Assembly (NCBI RefSeq): GCF_003675855.1
Contig: NZ_RCIH01000002.1
Location: forward strand, 124,001 to 188,000
Direction: 5' to 3'
DNA: 64,000 nt
From: Halostella salina
Lineage (GTDB): Archaea > Halobacteriota > Halobacteria > Halobacteriales > Natronoarchaeaceae
The notes beneath the pieces were generated by a model. It was not told the DNA's origin, did no database searches, and saw nothing but the letters and a program-made list of their open reading frames with translations. Below are positions 45,749 through 55,281 of this stretch, piece by piece (position 1 is the stretch's first letter; each line of letters opens with the position of its first letter). The position numbers and the translations under genes are program-made.

Positions 45749-46003
45749 TCAGCGTCGGAGTCTGTCGAGGAGGCCGGCGTCGCGGTCGCTTCTGTCGTCG
45801 TTCGCGGTTCGCGCTCGCTCGTCTAGCAGTCGTTCGTAGCGCGCTATCACCGCCTGCCGCCGCTTTCGCTCCTGATCCAGCGCCTGTTCGAGCGCGGCGA
45901 TCCGGGCGCGGAGCTGTGCGGTCCGGGCGCGGCCGGCGACGCTCCCGGCGGGCGAGGTGCTGTCTCGGTGGCGTTCGGGTGGGGGTGGCTGGTTCGCTGC
46001 CAT
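45749..46003 (-). CDS. Small coiled-coil protein
   Basis: This is an 84-residue protein counted from ATG 46003 (MAANQPPPPERHRD). A heptad-like helix (RTAQLRARIAALEQALDQERKRRQAVIARYERLL) is followed by a charged tail. No family is recognised. The strand and the long regular coiled coil favour a real gene over chance. Confidence 0.5.
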   Translation of the reverse strand: MAANQPPPPERHRDSTSPAGSVAGRARTAQLRARIAALEQALDQERKRRQAVIARYERLLDERARTANDDRSDRDAGLLDRLRR

Positions 46004-46096
46004 GCGTCTCCTCATGTGTGACAGAGTACCAAAGAACCCCAGCAGACGGGCGTCAGTCGGTCGTATGACGGGGGTCCCGCCGTCAGGTCCGTCCGC

Positions 46097-47359
46097 TTAC
46101 TCGCCGAGATGCTCCAGCACGGCGTCGGTGTCGTTCGGCACCGGTTCGGGGTCGCCGCCCGCCTCGGCGGCCGCGTCGGGGTCCTTCAGCAGGTGGCCCG
46201 TCGTGAGGCAGACGACCGCCTCGTCGTCGCCGACGACGCCCGCCTCGCGGAGTTTCCGGAGGCCGGCGACCGACGCCGCGCTGGCCGGTTCGACGCCGAC
46301 GCCCTCCGCGGCGAGGTCGCGCTGGGCCTCGGTGATCGCCTCGTCGGAGACGGCGACGGCGGTGCCGCCCGTCTCGCGGATGCCGGGCAGGGCCTTCGGG
46401 GCGTTGACGGGGTTGCCGATCCGGATCGCCGTCGCGCGGGTCTCGACCTCGTCCCAGCGCTCGGTGTCGTCCCAGCCGTGCTCGACCGCTTCCACCATCG
46501 GGGCCGCGCCCTCGGCCTGCACGCCGGTGAGCTTGGGGACCTCGTCCTCGGCCATCGCGCCGGCCTGGACGAGTTCGCGGAAGCACTTGTACAGCGCGGC
46601 GGTGTTGCCGGCGTTGCCCACCGGGAGGACGATCCGGTCGGGGAACCGGCTCTCGTCGTCGCGGAACTCCTCCAGGATTTCGAGGCCGATCGTCTTCTGG
46701 CCCTCCAGCCGGAACGGGTTCAGCGAGTTGAGCAGGTACGCCTCGCCGCGCGCGGCCAGGTCCTGCACGATGTCGAGGCAGGCGTCGAAGTTGCCGTCGA
46801 CTTCGAGGATGCGGGCGTCGTGGAGGCTCGCCTGCGCGACCTTGCCGGCGGCGACCTTGCCGGCGGGCAGGAGCACGAGCGTCTCAAGGCCGGCGCGCGC
46901 GCCGTACGCCGCGAGCGCGGCGCTGGTGTTGCCCGTCGAGGCGCAGGCGAGGCGGTCGACGCCCAGTTCCTGCGCGACGCGGACGCCGACGGTCATCCCG
47001 CGGTCCTTGAAGCTGCCCGTCGGGTTCATCCCCTCGTGTTTCACGCGGAGGCGGTCGACGCCGACCTCGTCCTCCAGTCGGGGAACCTCGTGGAGGGGGG
47101 TCGACCCCTCGGGCAGGGTGACCCCCTCCGCGAACGGGAGCGCGGCGCTGTATCGCCACACCCCCCGACCCTCGAACTCGTCGAACGTCGGCGGGTCGGC
47201 GTAGCGCGCCTCCAGCAGGCCGTCGCAGTCGTCACAGCGGTACCGGATCGCCGAGAAGGGGGCGAACGACTCGCCACACTCGATGCAGGCCAGCCAGACG
47301 CCGTCCGTTGCCTCGTCGGGGACGGCCTCGGCCGCCGCCGAGAGGGTCATGGAACTCAT
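46097..47359 (-). CDS. thrC: Threonine synthase
   Basis: This is a 420-residue PLP enzyme counted from ATG 47359; ATG 47350 is also possible. An N-terminal zinc ribbon (LACIECGESF, YRCDDCDGLLEARY) precedes the PLP site NPTGSFKDRGMTVGV. STGNTSAALAAYGARAGL and VLPVGNAGNTAALYKCF are typical. It converts O-phosphohomoserine to threonine. Confidence 0.93.
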   Translation of the reverse strand: MSSMTLSAAAEAVPDEATDGVWLACIECGESFAPFSAIRYRCDDCDGLLEARYADPPTFDEFEGRGVWRYSAALPFAEGVTLPEGSTPLHEVPRLEDEVGVDRLRVKHEGMNPTGSFKDRGMTVGVRVAQELGVDRLACASTGNTSAALAAYGARAGLETLVLLPAGKVAAGKVAQASLHDARILEVDGNFDACLDIVQDLAARGEAYLLNSLNPFRLEGQKTIGLEILEEFRDDESRFPDRIVLPVGNAGNTAALYKCFRELVQAGAMAEDEVPKLTGVQAEGAAPMVEAVEHGWDDTERWDEVETRATAIRIGNPVNAPKALPGIRETGGTAVAVSDEAITEAQRDLAAEGVGVEPASAASVAGLRKLREAGVVGDDEAVVCLTTGHLLKDPDAAAEAGGDPEPVPNDTDAVLEHLGE

Positions 47360-47421
47360 TGTCGGGACCAACGCGTCCGGTCGGGAAAAGCGGTCCGCTC
47401 CGGGCGAAACTCCGCGCGACG

Positions 47422-47802
47422 CTACTCGTCGCCGAACCCGTCGATGGCGGCGTGGACGCGCTCGGTCCACTCGTCCAGGGCGTCGTGGAGCCGTGTCTTC
47501 GCCTCGGGAAGCGGGGTGGCGGTGTACTGGTACACGTAGCCGCCGGGGTCCAGCAGGCGGCGCTCGCGCTCGGCCAGCCCCTTCTCCATGAGCGTCGTCA
47601 GCGACCGGTTCACGTTGCTCCGGTCCCGGTCGAGTTCGTCGGCCAGTTCCTCGACGGTGCTGCCGGGGTGGTCCAGCAGCGCGAGGTACGTCCGCGTCTC
47701 GTGGGCCTGGATGTCGAACACGCAGGTCATGACCTCGCGGAACTCGGGGTCGGCTGTCTCCAGCAATTCGCCCATGTTCCGCGGGGGCTCGGAGTCGGCC
47801 AT
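47422..47802 (-). CDS. Winged-helix transcriptional regulator
   Basis: The 126-residue protein has one DNA-binding domain: YLALLDHPGSTVEELADEL as helix-turn, RSNVNRSLTTLMEKGLAER as recognition helix and wing (RRLLDPGGYVYQYTATP), then a C-terminal dimer helix (LHDALDEWTERVHAAI). It resembles the TrmB/MarR-like small regulators of haloarchaea. Its stop is 62 bp before thrC on the same strand, but a shared function is not shown. Confidence 0.8.
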   Translation of the reverse strand: MADSEPPRNMGELLETADPEFREVMTCVFDIQAHETRTYLALLDHPGSTVEELADELDRDRSNVNRSLTTLMEKGLAERERRLLDPGGYVYQYTATPLPEAKTRLHDALDEWTERVHAAIDGFGDE

Positions 47803-47852
47803 GCCACCCCGTTAGGTCGGACGGGGGTTAAAATTCCGCATCGGTTTCGCTC

Positions 47853-48095
47853 TCACTCCGGCGATTCGACGTACCCCTGGTTCTCGATGCACCGTCGCAT
47901 CTCCGCGACGTCGTCGTGCTTGTGGAGCGTCGTCGGCGTGTCGCAGTAGTACGTCTCGCCGTCGTGGCGGAGCGTCACCTCGTGAGGGGAACCGAGCAGT
48001 TCGGTTTCGAGGACGACGCGTCGCCCGTCCTCGAGCGCGTCGAGGATGGTCTCCGCGTCGAGTTCGCCCGCAGTCGCGTGGAGTGGCTCGGGCAT
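47853..48095 (-). CDS. Small conserved-looking haloarchaeal protein
   Basis: This is an 80-residue protein counted from ATG 48095 (MPEPLHATAGELDAETILDAL). It has a small alpha/beta pattern with VLETELLGSPHEVTLRHDGETYYCDTPTTLHKH and a CIENQGY end. No function is recognised. The frame extends to 48188, but the extra residues are not protein-like. Confidence 0.6.
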   Translation of the reverse strand: MPEPLHATAGELDAETILDALEDGRRVVLETELLGSPHEVTLRHDGETYYCDTPTTLHKHDDVAEMRRCIENQGYVESPE

Positions 48096-48229
48096 CGTCG
48101 GTGGCGAAGTATCGTGTTCGAGGCTAATCAGTGTTGGCGGCGGGACCTGGTATTTAATCCTATCGGCCCTATGCGCCCGCCGCGCCACGCCGAACCAGAA
48201 CTATTTGCCGGTTCGTGGTATCGGGGAGC

Positions 48230-48703
48230 ATGGCACAGCAGACAGCCACCGAACGAAGCACCGACACGGAAACGACGGTCGCCGCGTGGCAGGCCGGCGT
48301 CCTCGCGGGCATCGGCGGCGGGTTCGTGATGGGGATCATGCTGACGATGCAGATGACGCCGGTCATCGAGAATGCCATCCCCGCGCTGTGGGGGCTTTCA
48401 GGCGGGGCAGCGGGATGGACGATTCACATGGCGAACTCGGCCGTCTTAGGGGTCGTCTTCGCCGCGATAGCGGGCACTGCGGCGCTGTCCGACTACGGCG
48501 ACTCGGTCGGGACGAGCGCGCTCGTCGGCGTCGCCTACGGCGTCGTGCTGTGGGTCGTCCTCGCGGCGGTCGTGATGCCAGTCTGGCTCGACGCCGTCGG
48601 GTTCGGCGCGGTACCGCCGCTGCCGAACTTCAACCCGATGAGCCTCGTCGGCCACGTCGTCTACGGGGCCGTGACCGGCGCGCTGTACCCGCTGATCCGG
48701 TAG
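48230..48703 (+). CDS. Four-helix membrane protein, paralogue 1
   Basis: This 157-residue protein is counted from ATG 48230. The polar N-terminus is followed by four membrane helices. VGVAYGVVLWVVLAAVVMPVWLDAVG and SLVGHVVYGAVTGALYPL are shared in pattern with the protein at 48810. The role is unknown. Confidence 0.7.
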   Translation: MAQQTATERSTDTETTVAAWQAGVLAGIGGGFVMGIMLTMQMTPVIENAIPALWGLSGGAAGWTIHMANSAVLGVVFAAIAGTAALSDYGDSVGTSALVGVAYGVVLWVVLAAVVMPVWLDAVGFGAVPPLPNFNPMSLVGHVVYGAVTGALYPLIR

Positions 48704-48809
48704 TACGCCGGTCGACGTCCCGTGCTTCACGGGTCGGCGGTCACCGTGGGAATGTGCGGCTCGTGCATCAGCGGGCTAACACTTTATCGGTGGCCTAGGA
48801 CTGTCGAGC

Positions 48810-49280
48810 ATGGCAACGACCGACGAAGTCGGCCTCAGGACCGAGCGGAGCAACTCCTACGTCCTTTACGGCGCGCTCGCCGGGGTGGTCGCCGGACTCG
48901 CGTTCGGCCTGCTCATCCAGTTCCGGCTGGAGCGGATGACCGCGATCGGCGCGATGTACACGCTCGGCGAGCCGAGCCTCTCGATCGGGTGGGTCGCTCA
49001 CGTCGTCCACAGCGCGCTGTTCGGCGCGCTGCTCGGGCTTGTCGTGGACCGCGAGCCGCTCCGAACGATCGCACGCAACCCCCTGAAAAGCGCCGGCGTC
49101 GGGATCGCGTACGGGATCACCCTCTGGGCGGTCAACATCGTGTTCCTCTGGCCGCTGTGGCTCAACGGCGTCGGCCTGCCGGGCGCGCCCGAGCTGCCGT
49201 TCCTCGGCGTCATGCCGCTGGTCGGCCACGTCGTGTACGGCGGTCTCGCCGGGGCGATCCTCTCGGCGGTGCTCCAGTAG
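48810..49280 (+). CDS. Four-helix membrane protein, paralogue 2
   Basis: The 156-residue protein has GIAYGITLWAVNIVFLWPLWLNGVG and PLVGHVVYGGLAGAILSAV, matching the conserved pattern of the gene 107 bp upstream (AYG-x3-LW, P-x-WL-x2-VG, LVGHVVYG). The two probably arose by duplication. It is convergent with argF. Confidence 0.7.
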   Translation: MATTDEVGLRTERSNSYVLYGALAGVVAGLAFGLLIQFRLERMTAIGAMYTLGEPSLSIGWVAHVVHSALFGALLGLVVDREPLRTIARNPLKSAGVGIAYGITLWAVNIVFLWPLWLNGVGLPGAPELPFLGVMPLVGHVVYGGLAGAILSAVLQ

Positions 49281-50192
49281 CTACGCGTCGAGCAGGTGCG
49301 CGAGCAGCCCCTTCTGGGCGTGCATTCGGTTTTCCGCCTGTCGCCACACCAGCGAGCGGTCGCTCTCGATGACGGCGTCGGTGATCTCCTCGCCGCGGTG
49401 CGCGGGGAGACAGTGCATCACCGACGCGTCCGGCGCTGCGCCCGCGAGCAGGTCCTCGTTCACCTGGAACCCCTCGAAGTCGGTCATCCGCACGTCGCGC
49501 TCGTCCTCCTGGCCCATGCTGATCCACACGTCGGTGTAGATCACGTCAGCGTCCTCGACGGCCGCGACCGGGTCGTCGGTCACCGTCGGGTCGCCGCCGA
49601 GGTCGCGGGCGCGCTCGACCACGTCGTCGTCGATCCCGTACCCCTCGGGCGTGGCGACGGTGAGGTCGATATCGGTCAGCGCACAGCCGAGCGCGAACGA
49701 CTGGGCGACGTTGTTCCCGTCGCCGACCCACGCCGCCGAGACGCCGTCGAAGCCGCCCTCCGTCTCGCGGATCGTCAGCAGGTCCGCGAGCGTCTGGCAC
49801 GGGTGGGCGTCGTCGGTCAGCCCGTTGACCACGGGCACGTCGGCGTACTCGGCCAGCACCTCGACGTTGTGGTGCTTGAACACGCGGGCCATCAGCGCGT
49901 CGACGTAGCCCGACAGCGCTCGGGCGGTGTCCTTCAGCGGCTCGCCGCGGCCGAGCTGGATGTCGTTCTCGCCGAGGAACACGGCGTGGCCACCCAGTTG
50001 CGTCATCCCCGTCTCGAAGGAGACCCGGGTTCGCGTCGAGGGCTTCTGGAACAGCATGCCGAGGGTCCGCTCCGGCAGGTCGCGGTGCGGTTCGCCCGCG
50101 GCGAGTTGCTCCTTGTACGCCGCCCCCCTGTCGAGGACGGCCGTCAGTTCGTCCGGGGTCAGGTCGTCGACGTCGAGGTAGTTGTCGGTCAT
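49281..50192 (-). CDS. argF: Ornithine carbamoyltransferase
   Basis: This 303-residue enzyme has the carbamoyl-phosphate motif STRTR, the HPCQ motif (DDAHPCQTLADLL) and the ornithine motif HCLPAHRG. It makes citrulline in the arginine pathway. It is the last gene of the arginine cluster, 10 bp after argE. Confidence 0.95.
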   Translation of the reverse strand: MTDNYLDVDDLTPDELTAVLDRGAAYKEQLAAGEPHRDLPERTLGMLFQKPSTRTRVSFETGMTQLGGHAVFLGENDIQLGRGEPLKDTARALSGYVDALMARVFKHHNVEVLAEYADVPVVNGLTDDAHPCQTLADLLTIRETEGGFDGVSAAWVGDGNNVAQSFALGCALTDIDLTVATPEGYGIDDDVVERARDLGGDPTVTDDPVAAVEDADVIYTDVWISMGQEDERDVRMTDFEGFQVNEDLLAGAAPDASVMHCLPAHRGEEITDAVIESDRSLVWRQAENRMHAQKGLLAHLLDA

Positions 50193-50202
50193 GTGTTGGC
50201 GG

Positions 50203-51246
50203 TCACGACTGCAAGCGGTCAGCGACGCGTTCGAGCACCGCGACGGCGCGGTCGAACTCGGACAGCGACAGATGTTCGTTCGGCGCGTGGTCGAGGTCGG
50301 AATCGCCCGGGCCGTACGTCGCCATCGGGCAGTCCCAGGCCCGTGCGTAGAGGTTCATGTCGCTCGTGCCGGTCTTGCGGAGCAGTCGGGGGTCGCCGTC
50401 CGCGTCGCGGATCGCGGCGCGGAACGCCCGCGCCACGTCGTTCCGGGGGTTCTCCATCACCGGCGGGATCGGCTCCTCCCAGGTGACGGTGCCCGACTCC
50501 AGTTCGCCGTCCGCAACCTCGCGGACGGCCTCGGCGGTCTGCTCGGGCGGGATCCGGAGCTGCACGTCCATCGTCGCCTCGACGGAGAGGCCGTCGGCGG
50601 TGAACCCGCCGTCGAAGGAGACCGGTTTCGTGGTCACCTGCTCGAAGACGGGCACCCACTCGTCCGGTTCGAACGCGTCCTCGACCCGGGACCACCAGCG
50701 GATGCCGTCCTGGATGGCGTTTGCCTCGGGACGGGACGTGTGGCCGGACTCGCTGGTAGCGACGTACGTGCCCGCGAGGAAGCCCCGATAGCCGAGCGTG
50801 ATGCCGTCCCAGCCGCTCGGCTCGCCGTTGATCACGGCGTCGGGCGCGTCGCGGTCGGCGACGAGGTGGCGCGCCCCCCGCGAGTTCGTCTCCTCGCCCA
50901 CGACGCCGACGAAGGAGACGCCCGTCCGCACCGCCGCAGCGGCCATCGCCGCGAGCGGGCCGGTGGCGTCGACGGAGCCGCGCCCCCAGAGGTTCCCGTC
51001 ATCGTCCACCTCGACGGGGATCTCGCCGGGCACGGTGTCGATATGCGAGGTCAGCAGGACGGCGTCGTCGGCGGGCGCGCGGACGTTGCCGACCTCGTCG
51101 ATCCACACGTCGCGGCCGTGGGCCTCGAAGAAGTCGGCGAGGTGCTCGGCCGCCTCGGCCTCCTCGCCCGTCGGCGAGGGGATCGAGACGAGGTCGACGA
51201 GCAGGTCGCGGGCCTCGTCGTCGGGGACGGCGGCGGTTGCGCTCAT
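50203..51246 (-). CDS. argE: LysW-ornithine/lysine hydrolase (ArgE/LysK type)
   Basis: This 347-residue zinc peptidase of the M20 family releases ornithine (or lysine) from the LysW carrier. Metal site TSHIDTVPG, catalytic VVGEETNSRGARHL and the late His segment are visible. The start overlaps the aminotransferase stop by 4 bp. In this cluster, with argG, argH and argF, the arginine product is the likely one. Confidence 0.9.
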   Translation of the reverse strand: MSATAAVPDDEARDLLVDLVSIPSPTGEEAEAAEHLADFFEAHGRDVWIDEVGNVRAPADDAVLLTSHIDTVPGEIPVEVDDDGNLWGRGSVDATGPLAAMAAAAVRTGVSFVGVVGEETNSRGARHLVADRDAPDAVINGEPSGWDGITLGYRGFLAGTYVATSESGHTSRPEANAIQDGIRWWSRVEDAFEPDEWVPVFEQVTTKPVSFDGGFTADGLSVEATMDVQLRIPPEQTAEAVREVADGELESGTVTWEEPIPPVMENPRNDVARAFRAAIRDADGDPRLLRKTGTSDMNLYARAWDCPMATYGPGDSDLDHAPNEHLSLSEFDRAVAVLERVADRLQS

Positions 51247-52370
51247 GTGACGACGGCCTCCATGGCGTCGACGACCTCGTCGACGTGGGCCTCGTCGACC
51301 GTCAGCGGCGGGAGCAGGCGCACGACGGTCCGGCCAGCCGGCAGCGCGAGCACGCCGTGGTTCATCGCGAGTTCCTTCAGCGCGCGGTTCGCGCCGCGGC
51401 CGACCTCGACGCCGACTAGCAGGCCCTCGCCGCGGACCTCGCGGACCTCGTCGCCGAGCGCCGCTTCGAGTTCGGACTGCAGGTACTCCCCCATCGCGGC
51501 GGCATTGTCCGCGACGCCGTCCTCAATGACCGTCTGGACGGTCGCACCGGCTGCCGCGGAGACGACCGGGCCGCCGGAGAACGTCGAGGCGTGGGAGCCG
51601 TAGTTCTCGGCGATCCAGTCGCGACACAGCGTCGCGCCCATCGGGAGCCCGTTCGCCAGCCCCTTCGCGCTCGTGATGATGTCGGGGGTGATGCCCGCCC
51701 GCTGGCAGTTCCAGAGCGCGCCCGTCCGGCCCATGCCGGTCTGGACCTCGTCGAAGATCAGCGCCGCGCCGGCGTCCTCGGTGACCTCGCGGGCGGCCCG
51801 CAGGTACTCGGTCGAGGCGGGGTTGATCCCGCCCTCGCCCTGGACCGGTTCGACGATGACGCCCGCGGTGTCGTCGTCGACGGCCTCGGCGAGGGCGTCG
51901 GCGTCGTCGTACGGCACGAACTCCACGTCGCCGATCAGCGGCTCGTACGGCTCCTTGTACTTGCTCTTCCAGGTGGTGGCGAGCGACCCCATCGTCCGCC
52001 CGTGGAACCCCTGCATCGTGGCGACGAGCTTCGACTCGCCCGTCGCGGCGCGGGCGAACTTCAGCGCGGCCTCGTTGGCCTCCGTCCCGGAGTTGCAGAG
52101 CCACACCTTGTCGATTGGGTCCGGTGCGGTCTCCGCGAGGCGCTCGTACAGCGCCGTCCGGGCGGCGTTGGGGTAGGACGCCTGCACGTAGGTGAGCCGC
52201 TCGAACTGCTCGGTGACGGCCTCGGTGATGGCGGGGTGGCCGTGGCCGAGCGGCACGCAGGCGTACGACGCGCCCATGTCGAGGTACTCGTTGCCGTCCT
52301 CGTCGTAGAGGTACGCGCCCTCGCCGCGCTCGATCGGGATCGGCTTCTCGGAGAAGACGAAGCCGCTCAT
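51243..52370 (-). CDS. argD: LysW-glutamate semialdehyde aminotransferase (ArgD/LysJ type)
   Basis: This 375-residue class III PLP aminotransferase has the cofactor site LIFDEVQTGMGRTG and PLP lysine in ITSAKGLANGLPMG, with NSGTEANEAALKFAR near the N-terminus. It turns LysW-bound glutamate semialdehyde into LysW-ornithine. The gene overlaps both neighbours by 4 bp. Confidence 0.93.
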   Translation of the reverse strand: MSGFVFSEKPIPIERGEGAYLYDEDGNEYLDMGASYACVPLGHGHPAITEAVTEQFERLTYVQASYPNAARTALYERLAETAPDPIDKVWLCNSGTEANEAALKFARAATGESKLVATMQGFHGRTMGSLATTWKSKYKEPYEPLIGDVEFVPYDDADALAEAVDDDTAGVIVEPVQGEGGINPASTEYLRAAREVTEDAGAALIFDEVQTGMGRTGALWNCQRAGITPDIITSAKGLANGLPMGATLCRDWIAENYGSHASTFSGGPVVSAAAGATVQTVIEDGVADNAAAMGEYLQSELEAALGDEVREVRGEGLLVGVEVGRGANRALKELAMNHGVLALPAGRTVVRLLPPLTVDEAHVDEVVDAMEAVVT

Positions 52371-53266
52371 GCCTCGTCACCTCCGATTTCGTCGGCGTCG
52401 ATCCCGTCGACCTGCTCGCCCTCGGCGTCCGCGCCGAGCGCGCCGGGCGTGATCGTCGTGCCAGCGCCGTCGAGCGCCTCGACGATGGGATCGTTCCGGT
52501 TCGCGTCGGCGACGGTGACCGACGCCGCGCCGCCCTCCAGCGCCTCGGTCGCCGCCATCACCTTCTTCGTCATGAACCCCTCCGCGGCGGCCTCGACGCG
52601 CTCGAACTCGGCGGGCGTCGTCGCCGCGTCGATCAGCGTCGACTCGTCGTCGGGGTCCTCGTACACGCCCGCCACGTCCGTGAGGACGACCAGGTCCGCG
52701 CCGAGCGCGCCCGCGACGGCGGCCGCCGCGCGGTCCGCGTCGGCGTTGACCGGCGTGCCCGTCGTGGTCCCGTCCTCGGCCGCGAGCATCGGCACGGTGA
52801 CGACCGGCGTGTACCCGTCCGAGAGGAGCGTCTCCAGCAGGTCCGCGTTCACGTCCTCGATCTTGCCCGAGTGGTCGCCGCGCCGGATCTTCTTCTTGCC
52901 GTCCTCGACGACCCGGACCGCGGACTTCCGCGGACCGGTGAGGAGCTTGCCGTCGACGCCGGAGAGGCCGACGGCGTCGACCCCCTCCGACTGGAGGCCG
53001 GCGACGAGGTCGGTGTTCAGCTTGCCGGGCAGCACCATCTCGAACACCTCCATCGTCCGCTCGTCGGTGAATCGGCCGACGACGCCGCCCGGCGTCTCGA
53101 CGTATTCGGGCTCCTCGCCCAGCGCTTCGAGGGTCTCGTCCACCGCGGTCGACCCGCCGTGGACGACGACCACGTCCTCGCCGTTGGCCGTCAGGTGGGC
53201 CACGTCCGCCAGTGCGCCTTCCGGGTCGACGGCGCGCGCGCCGCCGATCTTGACTACTACTGTCAT
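52367..53266 (-). CDS. argB: LysW-glutamate kinase (ArgB/LysZ type)
   Basis: The 299-residue amino-acid kinase has VVVKIGGARAV at the N-terminus, VVHGGS, and NADADRAAAAVAGALGADLVVLTDVAGVY. It phosphorylates the LysW-bound glutamate side chain. The last 25 residues are an acidic tail. It overlaps argD by 4 bp. Confidence 0.93.
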   Translation of the reverse strand: MTVVVKIGGARAVDPEGALADVAHLTANGEDVVVVHGGSTAVDETLEALGEEPEYVETPGGVVGRFTDERTMEVFEMVLPGKLNTDLVAGLQSEGVDAVGLSGVDGKLLTGPRKSAVRVVEDGKKKIRRGDHSGKIEDVNADLLETLLSDGYTPVVTVPMLAAEDGTTTGTPVNADADRAAAAVAGALGADLVVLTDVAGVYEDPDDESTLIDAATTPAEFERVEAAAEGFMTKKVMAATEALEGGAASVTVADANRNDPIVEALDGAGTTITPGALGADAEGEQVDGIDADEIGGDEA

Positions 53267-53305
53267 GGTACTGAAAAATCGGTGTCTGTCTGCGTCATTG
53301 AAAGC

Positions 53306-54343
53306 TCAGGGTGCGCCGACGGGGTGGAGCCCCTGGAACTCCAGGCCCGCCGTCTCCTCGAAGCCCAGCGCGACGTTGGCGGCGTGGACCGCCTGCCCCG
53401 CCGAGCCCTTCATCATGTTGTCGATGGCCGAGAAGACCACGAGGCGCTCGTTGCCGGGGTCCAGCTCGAAGCCGACCTCGGCGTGGTTCGTCCCGGCGAC
53501 GGCCTTCGGCTCGGGGTAGCGGTAGACGCCGGAGCCGCCCGCCGCCAGCCGGACGAACGGTTCGTCCTCGTAGGCCCCGCGGTACGCGCCCCAGAGGTCG
53601 CCCTTCGAGACGGGGTCGTCCGGGAACACGTGACAGGTCGCGGACGCGCCGCGGATCATGTCCACGGCGTGGCAGGTGAACGAGACGGACGTGCCGAGGA
53701 ACTGCTCGATCTCGGCCTCGTGGCGGTGGCCGGTCGGCGCGTACGGGCGGACGACGCCCGAGCGCTCGGGATGGGACGACGCCTCGCCGCCGCCCGCGCC
53801 GCCTTCCGAGGAGCCGACCTTCACGTCGACGACTATCTGCTCGTCACCGGAGAGCACGCCGTCGGCGAACAGCGGGTACAGCCCGAGGATCGTCGCGGTG
53901 GCGTTACAGCCGCCCGAAGCGATCAGGTCCGCGCCCGCGAGGTTCTCGCGGTTGATCTCCGGGAGCGCGTACTCGGCCTCGTCTAACAGTTCGGGCCGGC
54001 TGTGGCCGTCGTACCACTCGTCGTACTGCTCTTCGGAGTCGAGCCGGAAGTCCGCCGAGAGGTCGACGACGGTGTCGGCGGCGTCCCGGAACGCGTCGAT
54101 CCGCTCCATCGAGACGCCGTGGGGCGTCGCGGCGAACAGGACGTCGACGCTCTCCAGGTCCGCGGGGTCGGAGAAGCGCAGGTCGGTCCCCCGCAGGTTC
54201 GGGTGGACCGAGCCGACCGATTTGCCGTCGTAGCTCCGGCTCGTCGCCTGGGCCACCTCGAACTCGGGGTGGCCGGCGAGCAGCCGCAGCAGTTCGCCGC
54301 CGGTGAAGCCGCTCCCGCCGACGACCGTCGCCGAGGGCGTCAC
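53306..54343 (-). CDS. argC: LysW-glutamyl-phosphate reductase (ArgC/LysY type)
   Basis: This 345-residue NADPH enzyme starts with VVGGSGFTGGELLRLLAGHP and has the catalytic Cys in ASGGCNATATILGLYPL. It reduces the LysW-bound acyl phosphate to the semialdehyde. It overlaps argX by 4 bp. Confidence 0.94.
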   Translation of the reverse strand: MTPSATVVGGSGFTGGELLRLLAGHPEFEVAQATSRSYDGKSVGSVHPNLRGTDLRFSDPADLESVDVLFAATPHGVSMERIDAFRDAADTVVDLSADFRLDSEEQYDEWYDGHSRPELLDEAEYALPEINRENLAGADLIASGGCNATATILGLYPLFADGVLSGDEQIVVDVKVGSSEGGAGGGEASSHPERSGVVRPYAPTGHRHEAEIEQFLGTSVSFTCHAVDMIRGASATCHVFPDDPVSKGDLWGAYRGAYEDEPFVRLAAGGSGVYRYPEPKAVAGTNHAEVGFELDPGNERLVVFSAIDNMMKGSAGQAVHAANVALGFEETAGLEFQGLHPVGAP

Positions 54344-55209
54344 TGTGCGGTCACCTCCTGCCGCTCCGCGGCCGTCGCCTCCAGCCAGTCGACGACGGCG
54401 GCGGGCACGTCCACGTCGGTCGTGTCGTTCAGCGCCTTGAACTCGACGGTGTGGTTCACCTCGTGGACGGTGTAGCTGTCGCCCGTCTCCATGAGGTCGA
54501 CGCCGAGCAGGCCGCCGCCGACGGCGTCGCTCGCTTGCTCGACAAGGTCACGGGCCTCGTCGTCGAGTTCGAACTCGGCCGTCTCGGCACCCTGTGCGGC
54601 GTTGGTGAGCCAGTGGTCCGACGAGCGGACCATCGCGGCGACGGGCTCGCCGTCGGTCGCCAGCACGCGGATGTCGCGGCCGGGCTTCTCGACGAACTCC
54701 TGGACGTAGAACACCTTGTGCTCGTAGTGGCCGAGCGTCGCCTTGTGTTCGAGGATGGCCTCGGCGGCGCTTTTCGAGTCTATCTTCGCCATCAGGCGAC
54801 CCCAGGAGCCGATCACCGGCTTGAGGACGCAGGGGTAGCCGAAGTCCTCGATGATCTCCATCGCGGCGTCCTTGGTGAACGCCACGTCCGTGTTGGGCGT
54901 GGGGATGCCCGCGCGGGTGAGCGCGAGGCTGTTTTTCACCTTGTCCGCACACACCTCGGCGGTGTCCGGGCTGTTGACGACGGGCACGTCGTACGCCTCG
55001 CAGAACTGCGTGACGTAGAGGCTCCGGCTCGTCGCCAGACAGCGGTCGATCACCAGATCGAGGTCGTCGAACGCCGGCGGTGCCTGCTCGATGTTGAACC
55101 GCTGTTTCCGCACGTCTATCTTGGTCACCTCGTGGCCCCGGTCGCGAAGCTCCGACAGCAGGAGCTTCTCGTCCTTGCGGATCCGGGAGTACAGCATGCC
55201 GACGTTCAT
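54340..55209 (-). CDS. argX: Glutamate-LysW ligase (ArgX/LysX type)
   Basis: This 289-residue ATP-grasp ligase of the RimK/LysX group has KPVIGSWGRLMAKIDS (ATP loop) and VHEVNHTVEFKALN (metal and substrate region). It attaches glutamate (or alpha-aminoadipate) to the C-terminal Glu of LysW. No second LysX is in the window, so this enzyme may serve arginine alone or both pathways. Confidence 0.92.
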   Translation of the reverse strand: MNVGMLYSRIRKDEKLLLSELRDRGHEVTKIDVRKQRFNIEQAPPAFDDLDLVIDRCLATSRSLYVTQFCEAYDVPVVNSPDTAEVCADKVKNSLALTRAGIPTPNTDVAFTKDAAMEIIEDFGYPCVLKPVIGSWGRLMAKIDSKSAAEAILEHKATLGHYEHKVFYVQEFVEKPGRDIRVLATDGEPVAAMVRSSDHWLTNAAQGAETAEFELDDEARDLVEQASDAVGGGLLGVDLMETGDSYTVHEVNHTVEFKALNDTTDVDVPAAVVDWLEATAAERQEVTAQ

Positions 55210-55281
55210 TGTCGTGTGTTCGTGGTAGGTCGCTGGGTCGTCTCGGTCGCTCGTCGAGCGAGTGTTCGTGCCGTCGTCACC

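Noticed and set aside
45721-46068. Plus-strand 115-codon frame over the small coiled-coil gene
   Set aside because: Its product is Arg/Ser/Gly-rich without structure, while the minus-strand frame gives a regular coiled coil.
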